DNA from: Flavobacteriaceae bacterium
Lineage (GTDB): Bacteria > Bacteroidota > Bacteroidia > Flavobacteriales > Flavobacteriaceae
DNA length: 52,199 nt
Assembly: GCA_020346245.1 (NCBI GenBank)
Contig: CP070778.1
Location: forward strand, 878,511 to 930,709
Direction: 5' to 3'
Positions 1-8,187 of this stretch are shown one piece after another (the stretch's first letter is position 1; every line of letters begins with the position of its first letter). Below the pieces are notes generated by a model. The model was not told the DNA's origin, made no database searches, and worked only from the letters and a program-made list of their open reading frames with translations. The position numbers were made by a program, and so were the translations under genes.

Positions 1-1
1 G

Positions 2-601
2 CAACTGATTCCCAGGGGAAAATACAAACCTGAGGATATCATGGATCAGCTTTTTATTGAGGTATATGACCAATTTGATGAAATTAAGAATGAGGAAGAC
101 TTTCACCCATGGTTGTTTAAGAAAGCTGATTCATTGCTGGACGAAATCAAGACTGACGAAGAGTTCGATACGCTTTTTTTGGATAATATAGATTCCTATG
201 CCCGGGCAGAATGGGATAGTATGGCTGAAAAATTCAGTGTTGATGGAGATGGCGACTATGTTATGATGGAAGAATTGGATGATATCTCCTACAGAAAACA
301 TGACTACATTTTAAAAAACATATTCCTGGAGGATAGCAGAGATATGATGGCTAAATTGGATAAGGATATTGGCAAAGAGAATATTCGGAAGCATACCGAA
401 ATGGTATTACATCATTTACCGGCCGATATGCGTACTGTTTTTGAACTTTTTACCGAACACCAATTTGAGGCAGCCGAAATCTCCAAAATACTCAACAGAG
501 AGATTCGGGAAATTGAACAACTCCTGGAAGATGCGCGAAGCAGCCTTGAAACCACTTTTTATAAAAGATTTGTAAATGGATTTAAAAAAGAAACAACATG
601 A
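2..601 (+). CDS. Sigma-70-like protein, 5'-truncated by window edge
   Basis: The frame is open from base 2 (residues QLIPRGKYKPEDIMDQLF lead into the first Met at 41), so the gene very probably starts before the window and the Met at 41 is internal. The first part (GKYKPEDIMDQLFIEVYDQF) resembles sigma-70 region 2 with its acidic DAEDLVQ-type segment. The C-terminal part, LPADMRTVFELFTEHQFEA followed by AEISKILNREIREIEQLL, resembles the region 4 helix-turn-helix of ECF sigma factors. An acidic stretch lies between them. The gene overlaps the next one by ATGA (598-601), so the two are translationally coupled. It is likely a divergent ECF-like regulator; DNA binding is inferred from the fold pattern only. 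Confidence 0.6.
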   Translation, partial: QLIPRGKYKPEDIMDQLFIEVYDQFDEIKNEEDFHPWLFKKADSLLDEIKTDEEFDTLFLDNIDSYARAEWDSMAEKFSVDGDGDYVMMEELDDISYRKHDYILKNIFLEDSRDMMAKLDKDIGKENIRKHTEMVLHHLPADMRTVFELFTEHQFEAAEISKILNREIREIEQLLEDARSSLETTFYKRFVNGFKKETT

Positions 602-1005
602 AAACTACAGATGCTAACCCCAAAACGGATGTGCTATTAGGTACGGGATTGAATGCTTTGCATATAGAAAGCCAGGAGTGGCTTGAAACTATAGCATTCT
701 GGAAGGATGAGATCCGTTTTTTTGCAAACCTTCTTCAGAAAAAAGAAACTAAAGAAAATAGAACATCTGAATTGGGCAGAATACTTAAAAGCCTGGACAA
801 AATTCACATGGAAATATTTGATTATATGTCGGAAGACATACTGAGACATGAAAGTCTTTTGGCACGGTTGCAGAAAGGAGAAAAGGGTTTGGCAGACATT
901 GATTATAGAAATCAGCACGACAAGGTCAAAAGCACTATGGCTAAATTTGAAGGTGAATTCAGGGATTTCAAAAGGTTAGTCTTTGAATATGCTAAGGAAT
1001 CATAG
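598..1005 (+). CDS. Small helical protein, paralogue of the product of 1185-1571
   Basis: A 135-residue, highly charged, mostly helical protein with no signal peptide or membrane segment. No function is recognised. Residues about 21-45 (HIESQEWLETIAFWKDEIRF) align with the start of the minus-strand protein at 1185-1571 (HFEHQQWWSELAFWEDELRS), sharing the pattern HxExQxWxxxxAFWxDExRxF. Both also end in an F/L-DxKRxxFxx-aromatic helix, so they are paralogues. The start overlaps the stop of the sigma-like gene (ATGA), which suggests one transcript and perhaps a partner role. Cytoplasmic location is inferred. Confidence 0.7.
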   Translation: MKTTDANPKTDVLLGTGLNALHIESQEWLETIAFWKDEIRFFANLLQKKETKENRTSELGRILKSLDKIHMEIFDYMSEDILRHESLLARLQKGEKGLADIDYRNQHDKVKSTMAKFEGEFRDFKRLVFEYAKES

Positions 1006-1049
1006 TTAAAAAATATTTCAATAAATGATTTTAAAATCAAATTTAAATT

Positions 1050-1085
1050 CTGCGCATGATTTTATACTAATGAAGTCATGCGCAG
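1050..1085. terminator. 10-bp inverted repeat between convergent genes
   Basis: CTGCGCATGA (1050-1059) and TCATGCGCAG (1076-1085) are perfect inverted copies with a 16-nt loop, between convergent genes ending at 1005 and 1185. There is no strong T-tract. It may be a bidirectional terminator or an operator. Confidence 0.4.
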
Positions 1086-1121
1086 TTCACTTAAAGCATA
1101 TAGAATTAAAACTATGATATT

Positions 1122-1160
1122 CCGGGTAAAGGTCTCCCCAATACAAGTTAAAATACCCGG
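1122..1160. repeat. 7-bp inverted repeat
   Basis: CCGGGTA (1122-1128) and TACCCGG (1154-1160) form a GC-rich 7-bp stem with a 25-nt loop, just downstream of the minus-strand gene ending at 1185. It may assist termination of the ftsH transcript. Confidence 0.3.
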
Positions 1161-1184
1161 CCCAAAGAAATTATCAGGAGTCAA

Positions 1185-1571
1185 CTACATATACTTGGTA
1201 AGAAAACGGAAGAATTCCCTTTTCAGATCTGCATAAATCTGCCGTTGTGTCTCGATTTTATTACGAAATTCCAGATGTTTTTTGACTAACGCGGTATCCA
1301 GTGCATCCTGTCCCTGTTGGCTTTGGCCGGCTATCCTGGTTTCATGTACTTCTATGGCCTCTTTTAGCTTGTCGATAATGCCGTTATGCAGGATAAATTC
1401 ATTTTGGTAATGCTCTAGTTGCGCAAGTACTTCCTTATCAGTCCAGCGGGTTACCAACTCGCCCAACCTGTTATTAAAAGATCTCAGTTCATCCTCCCAA
1501 AAAGCGAGTTCGGACCACCATTGCTGGTGCTCAAAGTGCAGGTCCGTGTTGTAAATAACTTCTTTTTCCAT
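1185..1571 (-). CDS. Small helical protein downstream of ftsH
   Basis: A 128-residue charged helical protein, likely coiled coil, without signal peptide or membrane segment. The family is not recognised. It shares the N-terminal pattern HxExQxWxxxxAFWxDExRxF with the protein at 598-1005, so two paralogues sit convergently 180 bp apart. It begins 22 bp after the ftsH stop on the same strand and is probably co-transcribed with it, which hints at an accessory role in proteolysis or stress, but that is inference. Confidence 0.7.
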   Translation of the reverse strand: MEKEVIYNTDLHFEHQQWWSELAFWEDELRSFNNRLGELVTRWTDKEVLAQLEHYQNEFILHNGIIDKLKEAIEVHETRIAGQSQQGQDALDTALVKKHLEFRNKIETQRQIYADLKREFFRFLTKYM

Positions 1572-1593
1572 GATATTTTGTTTTATTTTTTAC

Positions 1594-3546
1594 CTATTGA
1601 TCCTCTTCCAATTCAGGAACAGTTCTTTTTCCCATGATCATTTCCAAATCCTCTTTTTCAACTATTTCTTTTTTCAACAAAAGTTGTGCAAGTTCTTCCA
1701 ATTCTGATCTGTGCTCTAAAAGCAGATCCTTCGTTCGATTGTAGCAGCTGTTCACTAAGTGCTTTACCTCTTTGTCTATTAACTGTGCCATATTCTCACT
1801 ATAGGGTTTCCCAAACATACGTTCGTTCTGACCCGTGGAATCGTAATAACTAATTGGACCAATTTCCTTATCCAACCCATAATAGGCGACCATAGTATAT
1901 GCCTGTTTTGTTACTTTTTCCAAATCATCCAATGCTCCGGATGAAATCTCGTTAAAAATAATTTCCTCTGCGGCCCGCCCCCCAAGGGATGCACAAATCT
2001 GGTCTACAAATTGAGCCCTGGTTACAATTTGCCGTTCTTCGGGAAGATACCAGGCAGAGCCCAAAGATTTTCCCCGGGGAATAATAGATACTTTAACCAG
2101 GGAATCCACATTTTTTAAATGCCAGCTTACAACGGCATGCCCAGCCTCATGATGTGCCACGATTTCCTTTTCCTTGGGTGAAATTATTTTGCTCTTTCTT
2201 TCCAGTCCGCCTACTACCCGGTCCCTGGCTTCCATAAAATCTTCCTGCTCAACCTCTTCCTTCTTTTTACGTGCGGCGATAAGTGCTGCTTCATTGCATA
2301 TATTGGCTATATCAGCTCCAGAAAATCCGGGACTCAGTGCCCCCAGCTCCTGAACGTTTACATTTTTAGATAATTTGAGGTCCCGTATATGAACCCCGAA
2401 AATTTCAATTCGCTCTTGTTTGTTGGGTAGCTCCAGATAGATATGACGATCAAACCTGCCCGGTCTTAATAAGGCCTTGTCTAAGACATCGGGGCGGTTG
2501 GTGGCGGCTAATACAATAACCCCTGTATTAGGGCCAAAACCATCCAGCTCTGTCAGCAATTGATTTAGGGTACTTTCCCTTTCATCATTGGCTTGAAATG
2601 CATTTATCTTTCCGCGCGAACGGCCCACAGCATCAATCTCATCGATAAAAATTATGCTCGGAGCTTTTTCCTTAGCGCGCTTAAAAAGATCCCGAACCCT
2701 GGAAGCACCCACTCCGACAAACATTTCTACAAACTCGGAACCAGACATAGAAAAGAAAGGTACTCCTGCTTCTCCTGCTACTGCTTTTGCCATTAAGGTT
2801 TTACCTGTTCCCGGTGGACCAACAAGCATAACTCCTTTAGGGATTTTTGCCCCTAATTTCGTGTAATGTTCCGGGTGTTTGAGAAAATCTACCACTTCAA
2901 TAACTTCAGTCTTGGCTTCCTTTAAGCCAGCAATGTCATCGAAAGTTACTTTGCTTTTATGCCCTTTCTCCGTTAATTGTGGTGATGATTTTCCAAAATT
3001 AAACAGGGGATTCGAGCCTCCTCCTGTGCGCATTCTTCGAAGAAAATATCCCCAGAATAGTAACAAAAATAAAAGAGGTAAAAGCCACGGAACAATATTC
3101 CACAGGTCTAATCGGTTCTGATAACTTATCTCTACTTCGTCTTCAGTAGAAAAGTCTTGCTGTGTCAGGGTCATTTTGTTTTCAAAACTTTCCACTGAAC
3201 CAATCTTAATTGCATAATGTGGTCCTGTCTTGTAGTTAATGGCTTTATCATTAATCCATTGGTGTTTTGAATCTGTAAGACTTTCTTCTTTGATATATAT
3301 TTCTGCAACCTCCTTATTAATAACCACAATTTTGGCAACCTCATGCTGAGAAAGCATAGTATGCTCAAACTCTTGCCAGGTTATTTCTTTGGTAACAGCA
3401 ACAGGATTTGAAAAAATATAAAACAATAGAAGCGTCGTAAAAAGCAAAATATAACCCAGATTGATGTTATATCCTCCGCGTGGCTTTTTCGGCTTCCCTT
3501 TTTTGGAGGTATCAATATTCGTTTTTTTATCAGACGATTGTTTCAT
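1594..3546 (-). CDS. ftsH: ATP-dependent zinc metalloprotease FtsH
   Basis: A membrane-anchored AAA+ protease that extracts and degrades membrane and misfolded proteins. At 650 residues it has the usual family length. Two N-terminal membrane segments (about 31-48 and 150-168) flank a periplasmic domain. Walker A GPPGTGKT is at 243-250, Walker B IIFIDEID at about 298-305, the second region of homology includes RPGRFDR (361-367), and the zinc site HEAGH is at 466-470. The long lysine-rich N-terminus is typical of Bacteroidota. Its setting beside htrA and under a stress-type operator, rather than with housekeeping genes, suggests an auxiliary copy. A divergent promoter with a Crp/Fnr-like dyad (3641-3656) and a minus-strand -7 element (3612-3619) lies upstream. 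Confidence 0.97.
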   Translation of the reverse strand: MKQSSDKKTNIDTSKKGKPKKPRGGYNINLGYILLFTTLLLFYIFSNPVAVTKEITWQEFEHTMLSQHEVAKIVVINKEVAEIYIKEESLTDSKHQWINDKAINYKTGPHYAIKIGSVESFENKMTLTQQDFSTEDEVEISYQNRLDLWNIVPWLLPLLFLLLFWGYFLRRMRTGGGSNPLFNFGKSSPQLTEKGHKSKVTFDDIAGLKEAKTEVIEVVDFLKHPEHYTKLGAKIPKGVMLVGPPGTGKTLMAKAVAGEAGVPFFSMSGSEFVEMFVGVGASRVRDLFKRAKEKAPSIIFIDEIDAVGRSRGKINAFQANDERESTLNQLLTELDGFGPNTGVIVLAATNRPDVLDKALLRPGRFDRHIYLELPNKQERIEIFGVHIRDLKLSKNVNVQELGALSPGFSGADIANICNEAALIAARKKKEEVEQEDFMEARDRVVGGLERKSKIISPKEKEIVAHHEAGHAVVSWHLKNVDSLVKVSIIPRGKSLGSAWYLPEERQIVTRAQFVDQICASLGGRAAEEIIFNEISSGALDDLEKVTKQAYTMVAYYGLDKEIGPISYYDSTGQNERMFGKPYSENMAQLIDKEVKHLVNSCYNRTKDLLLEHRSELEELAQLLLKKEIVEKEDLEMIMGKRTVPELEEDQ

Positions 3547-3611
3547 AATTTTTATTCAGGCTGGATGAGCAGATACCAATTGAAATAGTATAATTCGCAA
3601 CTCACCGGATA

Positions 3612-3685
3612 TAAAAATATATCTATATAACCATCCCTGAAATGATGTAGGTCATTCCAAACTTTACGGACATGCTATTATTTTG
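3612..3685. promoter_or_regulatory. Divergent promoter with Crp/Fnr-like operator (site a)
   Basis: AATGATGTAGGTCATT (3641-3656) is a near-perfect dyad TGATnnnnRTCA. On the plus strand TTATTTTG (3678-3685, 7/8 to TAnnTTTG) follows after exactly 21 bp, giving a start near 3690 and a leader of about 14 nt for the lipoprotein-htrA operon. On the minus strand TATTTTTA (3612-3619, 7/8) also lies exactly 21 bp away, facing ftsH. One operator could therefore serve both directions. Confidence 0.65.
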
Positions 3686-3703
3686 TAATCAAAATTATAA
3701 GGT

Positions 3704-4090
3704 ATGCCCAGGTTTAAAATGTTTCGATATCTGTTGGCCCTTAATACCTTATTTATCATTGGTAGCTGCGGCCCGGTTGTAGTGACTACAGGAATCAGTG
3801 AGCCTCCACCCCCATGGTTCTATCCTAATCGTGTAGAAGTAGTTCGCTATGTCTATTTCCCGGAATACTTTTTTTACTATGACCTATCGGCACGGACCTA
3901 TATCTATTTGGACGGGGGCGTTTGGGTCAGGCGAGAGGTATTGCCACCAAGATATCGCAATTTAGATCTGCGGCGTTCAAGGTATGAACGTGTAAAAGGA
4001 TATCGTAACGATGATATCCAAAGGTATCATGAGGAATATAATGCCAATAGGGGCAGTAGCAATAGAAATACACCCGGAAGAAGAAGTTGA
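3704..4090 (+). CDS. Small predicted lipoprotein
   Basis: 128 residues. The hydrophobic N-terminus ends in a lipobox-like IIGSC at about residue 22, so it is predicted to be a lipoprotein. The remainder is rich in Tyr, Arg and Pro with an aromatic segment (FPEYFFYYDLSARTYIYLDG) that looks like short beta strands, then a basic tail. No catalytic motif is seen and no named family is recognised. It lies 27 bp upstream of the htrA-like gene on the same strand and is probably co-transcribed from the promoter at 3678-3685, suggesting an envelope-stress function. Confidence 0.75.
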   Translation: MPRFKMFRYLLALNTLFIIGSCGPVVVTTGISEPPPPWFYPNRVEVVRYVYFPEYFFYYDLSARTYIYLDGGVWVRREVLPPRYRNLDLRRSRYERVKGYRNDDIQRYHEEYNANRGSSNRNTPGRRS

Positions 4091-4117
4091 TATAATAATG
4101 TTATAAAATTCAAAACC

Positions 4118-5623
4118 ATGAAAAAACTAAAAAACAGTATCAAAATACTATTGATAGGGCTGGCAACTATTTCGCTGGCATCATGTAAGGATATAAATGG
4201 TTTAACTGAAAGTAATGATATTGATCTGCCACAATTTTATGCCGAACAAAGAAGCAGTGGCCAGACCTACCAAAATGACATAAGAGAAATCCAGGGAGGG
4301 CCGGTTGATTTTACGGAAACCGCAAAAAAAGTATTGGATGCTGTGGTACATATCAGGTCAACTCAGACTACAATGAGCGATAATACCGATAGGCTACCTC
4401 CTGATTTACCAGATTTATTTCGTGATTTTTTCGGAGACCGTTTTCAAATGCCAGAGAATATGCCCAGGCAGCCTATGTATGGTTCGGGATCCGGTGTAAT
4501 TATTGATAAAAAGGGTCATATCGTGACCAATAATCACGTTATCCAAAATGCCACCGAGCTGGAGGTTACGCTCCACAATAATGAAACCTATAAGGCCACT
4601 GTAATTGGTGCCGACCCCACTACAGATCTGGCCTTACTACAAATTAAAGGCAAGGATTTAAAAGCCTTATCGTTTGTAGATTCAGACAAGGTAGAAATAG
4701 GAGAATGGGTGTTGGCCGTTGGAAACCCTTATAGTCTTTATTCTACCGTTACTGCAGGTATTGTAAGTGCCAAAGCACGTAATATAAATATTAACCCCGC
4801 GAAACTTGCTGTTGAAAGCTTTATACAGACAGATGCAGCTATTAATCCCGGGAACAGCGGTGGTGCCCTTGTAGACCTTGATGGGAACATTGTAGGGATC
4901 AATACGGCAATTGCCAGCCGAACCGGAAGTTATACCGGATACGGATTTGCCATACCCAGCAATATAGTTACCAAAGTTGTAGCTGATTTATTGAAATACG
5001 GAAATGTACAACGCGGCATCCTGGGGGTAACCATTGCTACAATGACCGGAAACTTAGCAAAAGAAAAGAATGTTGATTTCATTAAAGGGGTCTGGGTTGA
5101 AAGCGTAAACGAAGATAGTGCTGCGGAGAAGGCGGGTATCAAAGCCGGGGATGTAGTTGTTAAAGTAGAAGGAATAGATGTAGCTACTTCGCCAAGATTA
5201 CAGGAAATTATAGCCCGTCACAGACCCGGAGACAAAATCTCAGTTGTTGTGAACCGAAAAGGCAAGGAAAGAGAATATCAGGTTACCCTCGAAAACGTAA
5301 AGGGCTCTACGGATATTACAAAAAAGGAGAATGTGGAAATGCTTAATTATCTTGGGGCCGATTTTGAAACACTGGATAGGGAAACTGCCAAAAAACTAAA
5401 TTTGGATGGTGGTGTAAAAGTGGTTAACCTTTATCCCGGTCTGCTACGCCAAAAAACCCGAATACGTCCGGGATATATCATAACCCATGTAGATGGTAAA
5501 AAAGTGACCAATATAAAAGAATTGGTTGCGATTCTGGAAAACAAAAAAGGTGGTGTAATGTTGGAAGGTGTATATGAGGATATACCCGGGAAACAATATT
5601 ATGCTTTCGGATTAGATTCCTGA
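4118..5623 (+). CDS. HtrA/DegQ-family periplasmic serine protease, lipoprotein form
   Basis: Degrades or refolds damaged envelope proteins. 501 residues. The signal peptide ends in lipobox LASC (Cys 23), so this copy is predicted to be lipid-anchored rather than soluble. The chymotrypsin-fold domain has the full triad: His140 (NNHV), Asp170 (TTDLALL) and Ser247 (NPGNSGGAL). Two PDZ domains follow, at about 290-390 and 405-495, the first with GIKAGDVVVKVEG. The order is typical of DegP/DegQ. It is probably second in an operon with the small lipoprotein and divergent from ftsH, so both envelope quality-control proteases share one regulatory region. Gene name left open because DegP and DegQ cannot be separated here. 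Confidence 0.95.
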   Translation: MKKLKNSIKILLIGLATISLASCKDINGLTESNDIDLPQFYAEQRSSGQTYQNDIREIQGGPVDFTETAKKVLDAVVHIRSTQTTMSDNTDRLPPDLPDLFRDFFGDRFQMPENMPRQPMYGSGSGVIIDKKGHIVTNNHVIQNATELEVTLHNNETYKATVIGADPTTDLALLQIKGKDLKALSFVDSDKVEIGEWVLAVGNPYSLYSTVTAGIVSAKARNININPAKLAVESFIQTDAAINPGNSGGALVDLDGNIVGINTAIASRTGSYTGYGFAIPSNIVTKVVADLLKYGNVQRGILGVTIATMTGNLAKEKNVDFIKGVWVESVNEDSAAEKAGIKAGDVVVKVEGIDVATSPRLQEIIARHRPGDKISVVVNRKGKEREYQVTLENVKGSTDITKKENVEMLNYLGADFETLDRETAKKLNLDGGVKVVNLYPGLLRQKTRIRPGYIITHVDGKKVTNIKELVAILENKKGGVMLEGVYEDIPGKQYYAFGLDS

Positions 5624-5680
5624 AATTTGGACCATAGGGTTGTTCTGTGCAAGATAAGCTATGATGCTACCACTTTGTTT

Positions 5681-5704
5681 AATCAGCAAACAAAATAGCT
5701 GATT
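5681..5704. terminator. Hairpin between convergent htrA and ppsA
   Basis: AATCAGC (5681-5687) pairs with GCTGATT (5698-5704) across a 10-nt loop, in the 121-bp convergent gap. There is a short T-rich run after it. Weak bidirectional terminator candidate. Confidence 0.4.
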
Positions 5705-5744
5705 CTTACCATTCGCTATTAATTATTCTTAAAAGTGAATGCCT

Positions 5745-8147
5745 TCAATTGCTGTCTGCAGTCTGTCCAAAAGACATAATGCTCTGCTCAGCCCTATTAA
5801 TGTTTTCAATTCCTTGAATAAGTGCATCCGGGTTAAAGGATATACTGTTTATACCTTCTTTTACTAAAAATCTGGCAAATTCCGGAAAGTCACTTGGTGC
5901 CTGACCGCACAAACCAATCTTTGTATTGGTTTTTCGAGCAGAGGCTATTGCCATGGAAATCATCTTTTTGGCAGCAGGGTCGTTTTCATCAAACAGTTTG
6001 CCCATTAATTCTGAATCGCGATCAATTCCCAGCGTTAGTTGGGTCAGATCGTTGGAACCTATAGAGAACCCGTCAAAAATCCCGGCAAATTCCTTTGCCA
6101 AAATAACATTACTGGGAATCTCTACCATAGTATAAATTTCCAGACCATTTTCACCTCTATTCAATCCGTATTCTTCCATAATGGCCACCACCTTTTTACC
6201 TTCCTCCAATGTCCTGCAAAAAGGCACCATTACCTTAAGGTTGTCGAGACCCATAGTCTCCCGTACTTTTTTGATAGCGCCGCATTCAAGGGCAAACCCT
6301 TCTTTATAGAGCTCACTGTAATATCTGGACGCACCCCTAAATCCCAACATAGGGTTTTCTTCTCTTGGCTCGAAAGCCTTACCTCCTATGAGGTTGGCAT
6401 ATTCGTTGGTTTTAAAATCGCTCAACCTAACTATGACCTCTTTAGGGTAAAAGGCAGCAGCTATAGTGGCGATGCCTTGTGAGAGTTGATCTATAAAATA
6501 GTCCTGTTTGTTTCTGTAGCCTTCTGTAAGTTTTTCAATTTTTTCTATTTCCGTGGTATTTTGCACCTCATCAAACTTAACCAGTGCCATGGGATGTACT
6601 TTTACGGAATGTGTTATTATAAATTCCATACGCAATAAGCCTACCCCATCGTTTGGGTAAAATGACAACTGAAACGCATTTTCAGGATCTGCCAGAATCA
6701 TTTTAGCTTCCGTATGTGGCATCCGTATGTTGGAAAAGTCTATCTCATGCTCACTAAAAGAAAGTTTACCCTGATATATGTAACCTGTTTTACCCTGTGA
6801 ACAGGATAAGGTAATTGTATCACTTTCCTTCAGAACTGTCGTGGCTTTAAGGCATCCTACTATTGCGGGAACACCCAGTTCCCGTGCTACAATAGCAGCG
6901 TGGCTCGTTCTTCCTCCCTTATTTGTAATTATGCCGCCAATCTGTTTTAGCAAGGGGTCCCAATCCGGGGTAATGGTATCTGTAACAATAATATCATCCT
7001 TAGAAAGGTTTTTAGCTTCCCCTGGAGAATTTAACAGACGTGCTGTTCCAACGATTATCTTGGAACCTACAGCATTCCCAGAAGCCAATACTTTACCTTT
7101 TTCCTGTAGTTTATATTGTATATAAAGCTTCTTATTCTTTTTATGGTGCACGGTTTCCGGACGAGCCTGAATGATATAGAGCTTATTGGTAAGTCCATCC
7201 TTAGCCCATTCAATGTCCATAGGTTTTTGGTAATGTTTTTCAATGATTAAAGCCCATTGAGCCAGGGTTATTATTTCTTCATCAGATAGTACAAATTGGC
7301 GCTGTCTGGGTAAGGGTGTATCAATATTTATTGTTGGGCTATTCTCACTGGAACTTGAATAGATCATCGTTAATTTCTTATCTCCCATTTTTTTCTGGAG
7401 TATTGGATATTTACCTCTTTCCAGGATTGGTTTGAATATATAATATTCATCAGGGTTCACAGCCCCCTGAACAATGTTCTCTCCCAATCCCCAAACACCA
7501 GATAGCAAGATGACATTCTCAAAACCAGATTCAGGCTCAATGGTAAAACCAACTCCGGAACAGCCTTTATCTGCTCGTACCATATTTTGAATCCCTACAG
7601 AAAGGGCCACCTCCTCATGTTTAAAACCTTTTTCATCCCTATATTTTATTGCCCTGTTTGTATAAAGTGAAGCAAAACACTTTTTAACGGCCCCGAGCAA
7701 TGCACTTTCCCCTTCAATATTGAGAAATGTATCATGCTGGCCAGCAAAACTAGCTTCTGGCAGGTCCTCAGCGGTGGCACTGCTTCGCACGGCAACTGCA
7801 CAATTTTCCTCCTCCGATAATCCTTTATAGGCTTCCATAATTTTTTGAGAAAGATCTGAGGACAACTTACCTCCCAATATCAGATTACGGGCCTTCTCCC
7901 CTATTTGATTTAAGTTAGCGTAGGATTTGGTATCTAATTGGGTTAATATCTTTAGTAAAGGTTGCCGCAGCGAATTCTCATCCAAAAAATCCCAAAATGC
8001 AAGGGAAGTTATAGCAAAACCATTTGGAACATTAACACCCTGAGAAGTAAGTTCATTATACATTTCTCCCAGGGAGGCGTTTTTACCACCTACCCAAGGA
8101 ACATCCTGTATGCCTATTTCGTTAAAATATTTGATGTATTTCTTCAT
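5745..8147 (-). CDS. ppsA: Phosphoenolpyruvate synthase
   Basis: Converts pyruvate and ATP to PEP, AMP and phosphate, the entry step of gluconeogenesis. 800 residues, full length. The N-terminal ATP-grasp domain begins at VGGKNASLGEMY and contains the VRSSATAEDLPEASFAGQ signature near 120. The phosphohistidine domain has GGRTSHAAIVARELG with the catalytic His near 420. The C-terminal TIM barrel contains GSNDLTQLTLGIDRD and the Cys of GLCGQAPSD, which acts as a general acid in this family. It lies 40 bp downstream of the cyclase-TPR gene on the same strand with no clear promoter between them, so co-transcription is likely. Confidence 0.96.
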   Translation of the reverse strand: MKKYIKYFNEIGIQDVPWVGGKNASLGEMYNELTSQGVNVPNGFAITSLAFWDFLDENSLRQPLLKILTQLDTKSYANLNQIGEKARNLILGGKLSSDLSQKIMEAYKGLSEEENCAVAVRSSATAEDLPEASFAGQHDTFLNIEGESALLGAVKKCFASLYTNRAIKYRDEKGFKHEEVALSVGIQNMVRADKGCSGVGFTIEPESGFENVILLSGVWGLGENIVQGAVNPDEYYIFKPILERGKYPILQKKMGDKKLTMIYSSSSENSPTINIDTPLPRQRQFVLSDEEIITLAQWALIIEKHYQKPMDIEWAKDGLTNKLYIIQARPETVHHKKNKKLYIQYKLQEKGKVLASGNAVGSKIIVGTARLLNSPGEAKNLSKDDIIVTDTITPDWDPLLKQIGGIITNKGGRTSHAAIVARELGVPAIVGCLKATTVLKESDTITLSCSQGKTGYIYQGKLSFSEHEIDFSNIRMPHTEAKMILADPENAFQLSFYPNDGVGLLRMEFIITHSVKVHPMALVKFDEVQNTTEIEKIEKLTEGYRNKQDYFIDQLSQGIATIAAAFYPKEVIVRLSDFKTNEYANLIGGKAFEPREENPMLGFRGASRYYSELYKEGFALECGAIKKVRETMGLDNLKVMVPFCRTLEEGKKVVAIMEEYGLNRGENGLEIYTMVEIPSNVILAKEFAGIFDGFSIGSNDLTQLTLGIDRDSELMGKLFDENDPAAKKMISMAIASARKTNTKIGLCGQAPSDFPEFARFLVKEGINSISFNPDALIQGIENINRAEQSIMSFGQTADSN

Positions 8148-8187
8148 TAGCTGTTTGTCATAATGAAATTTATAATCTATTGCTATG

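Noticed and set aside
1026..1039. TGATTTTAAAATCA palindrome as an operator.
   Set aside because: Its spacer is 6 bp rather than 4 and it lies between convergent genes.
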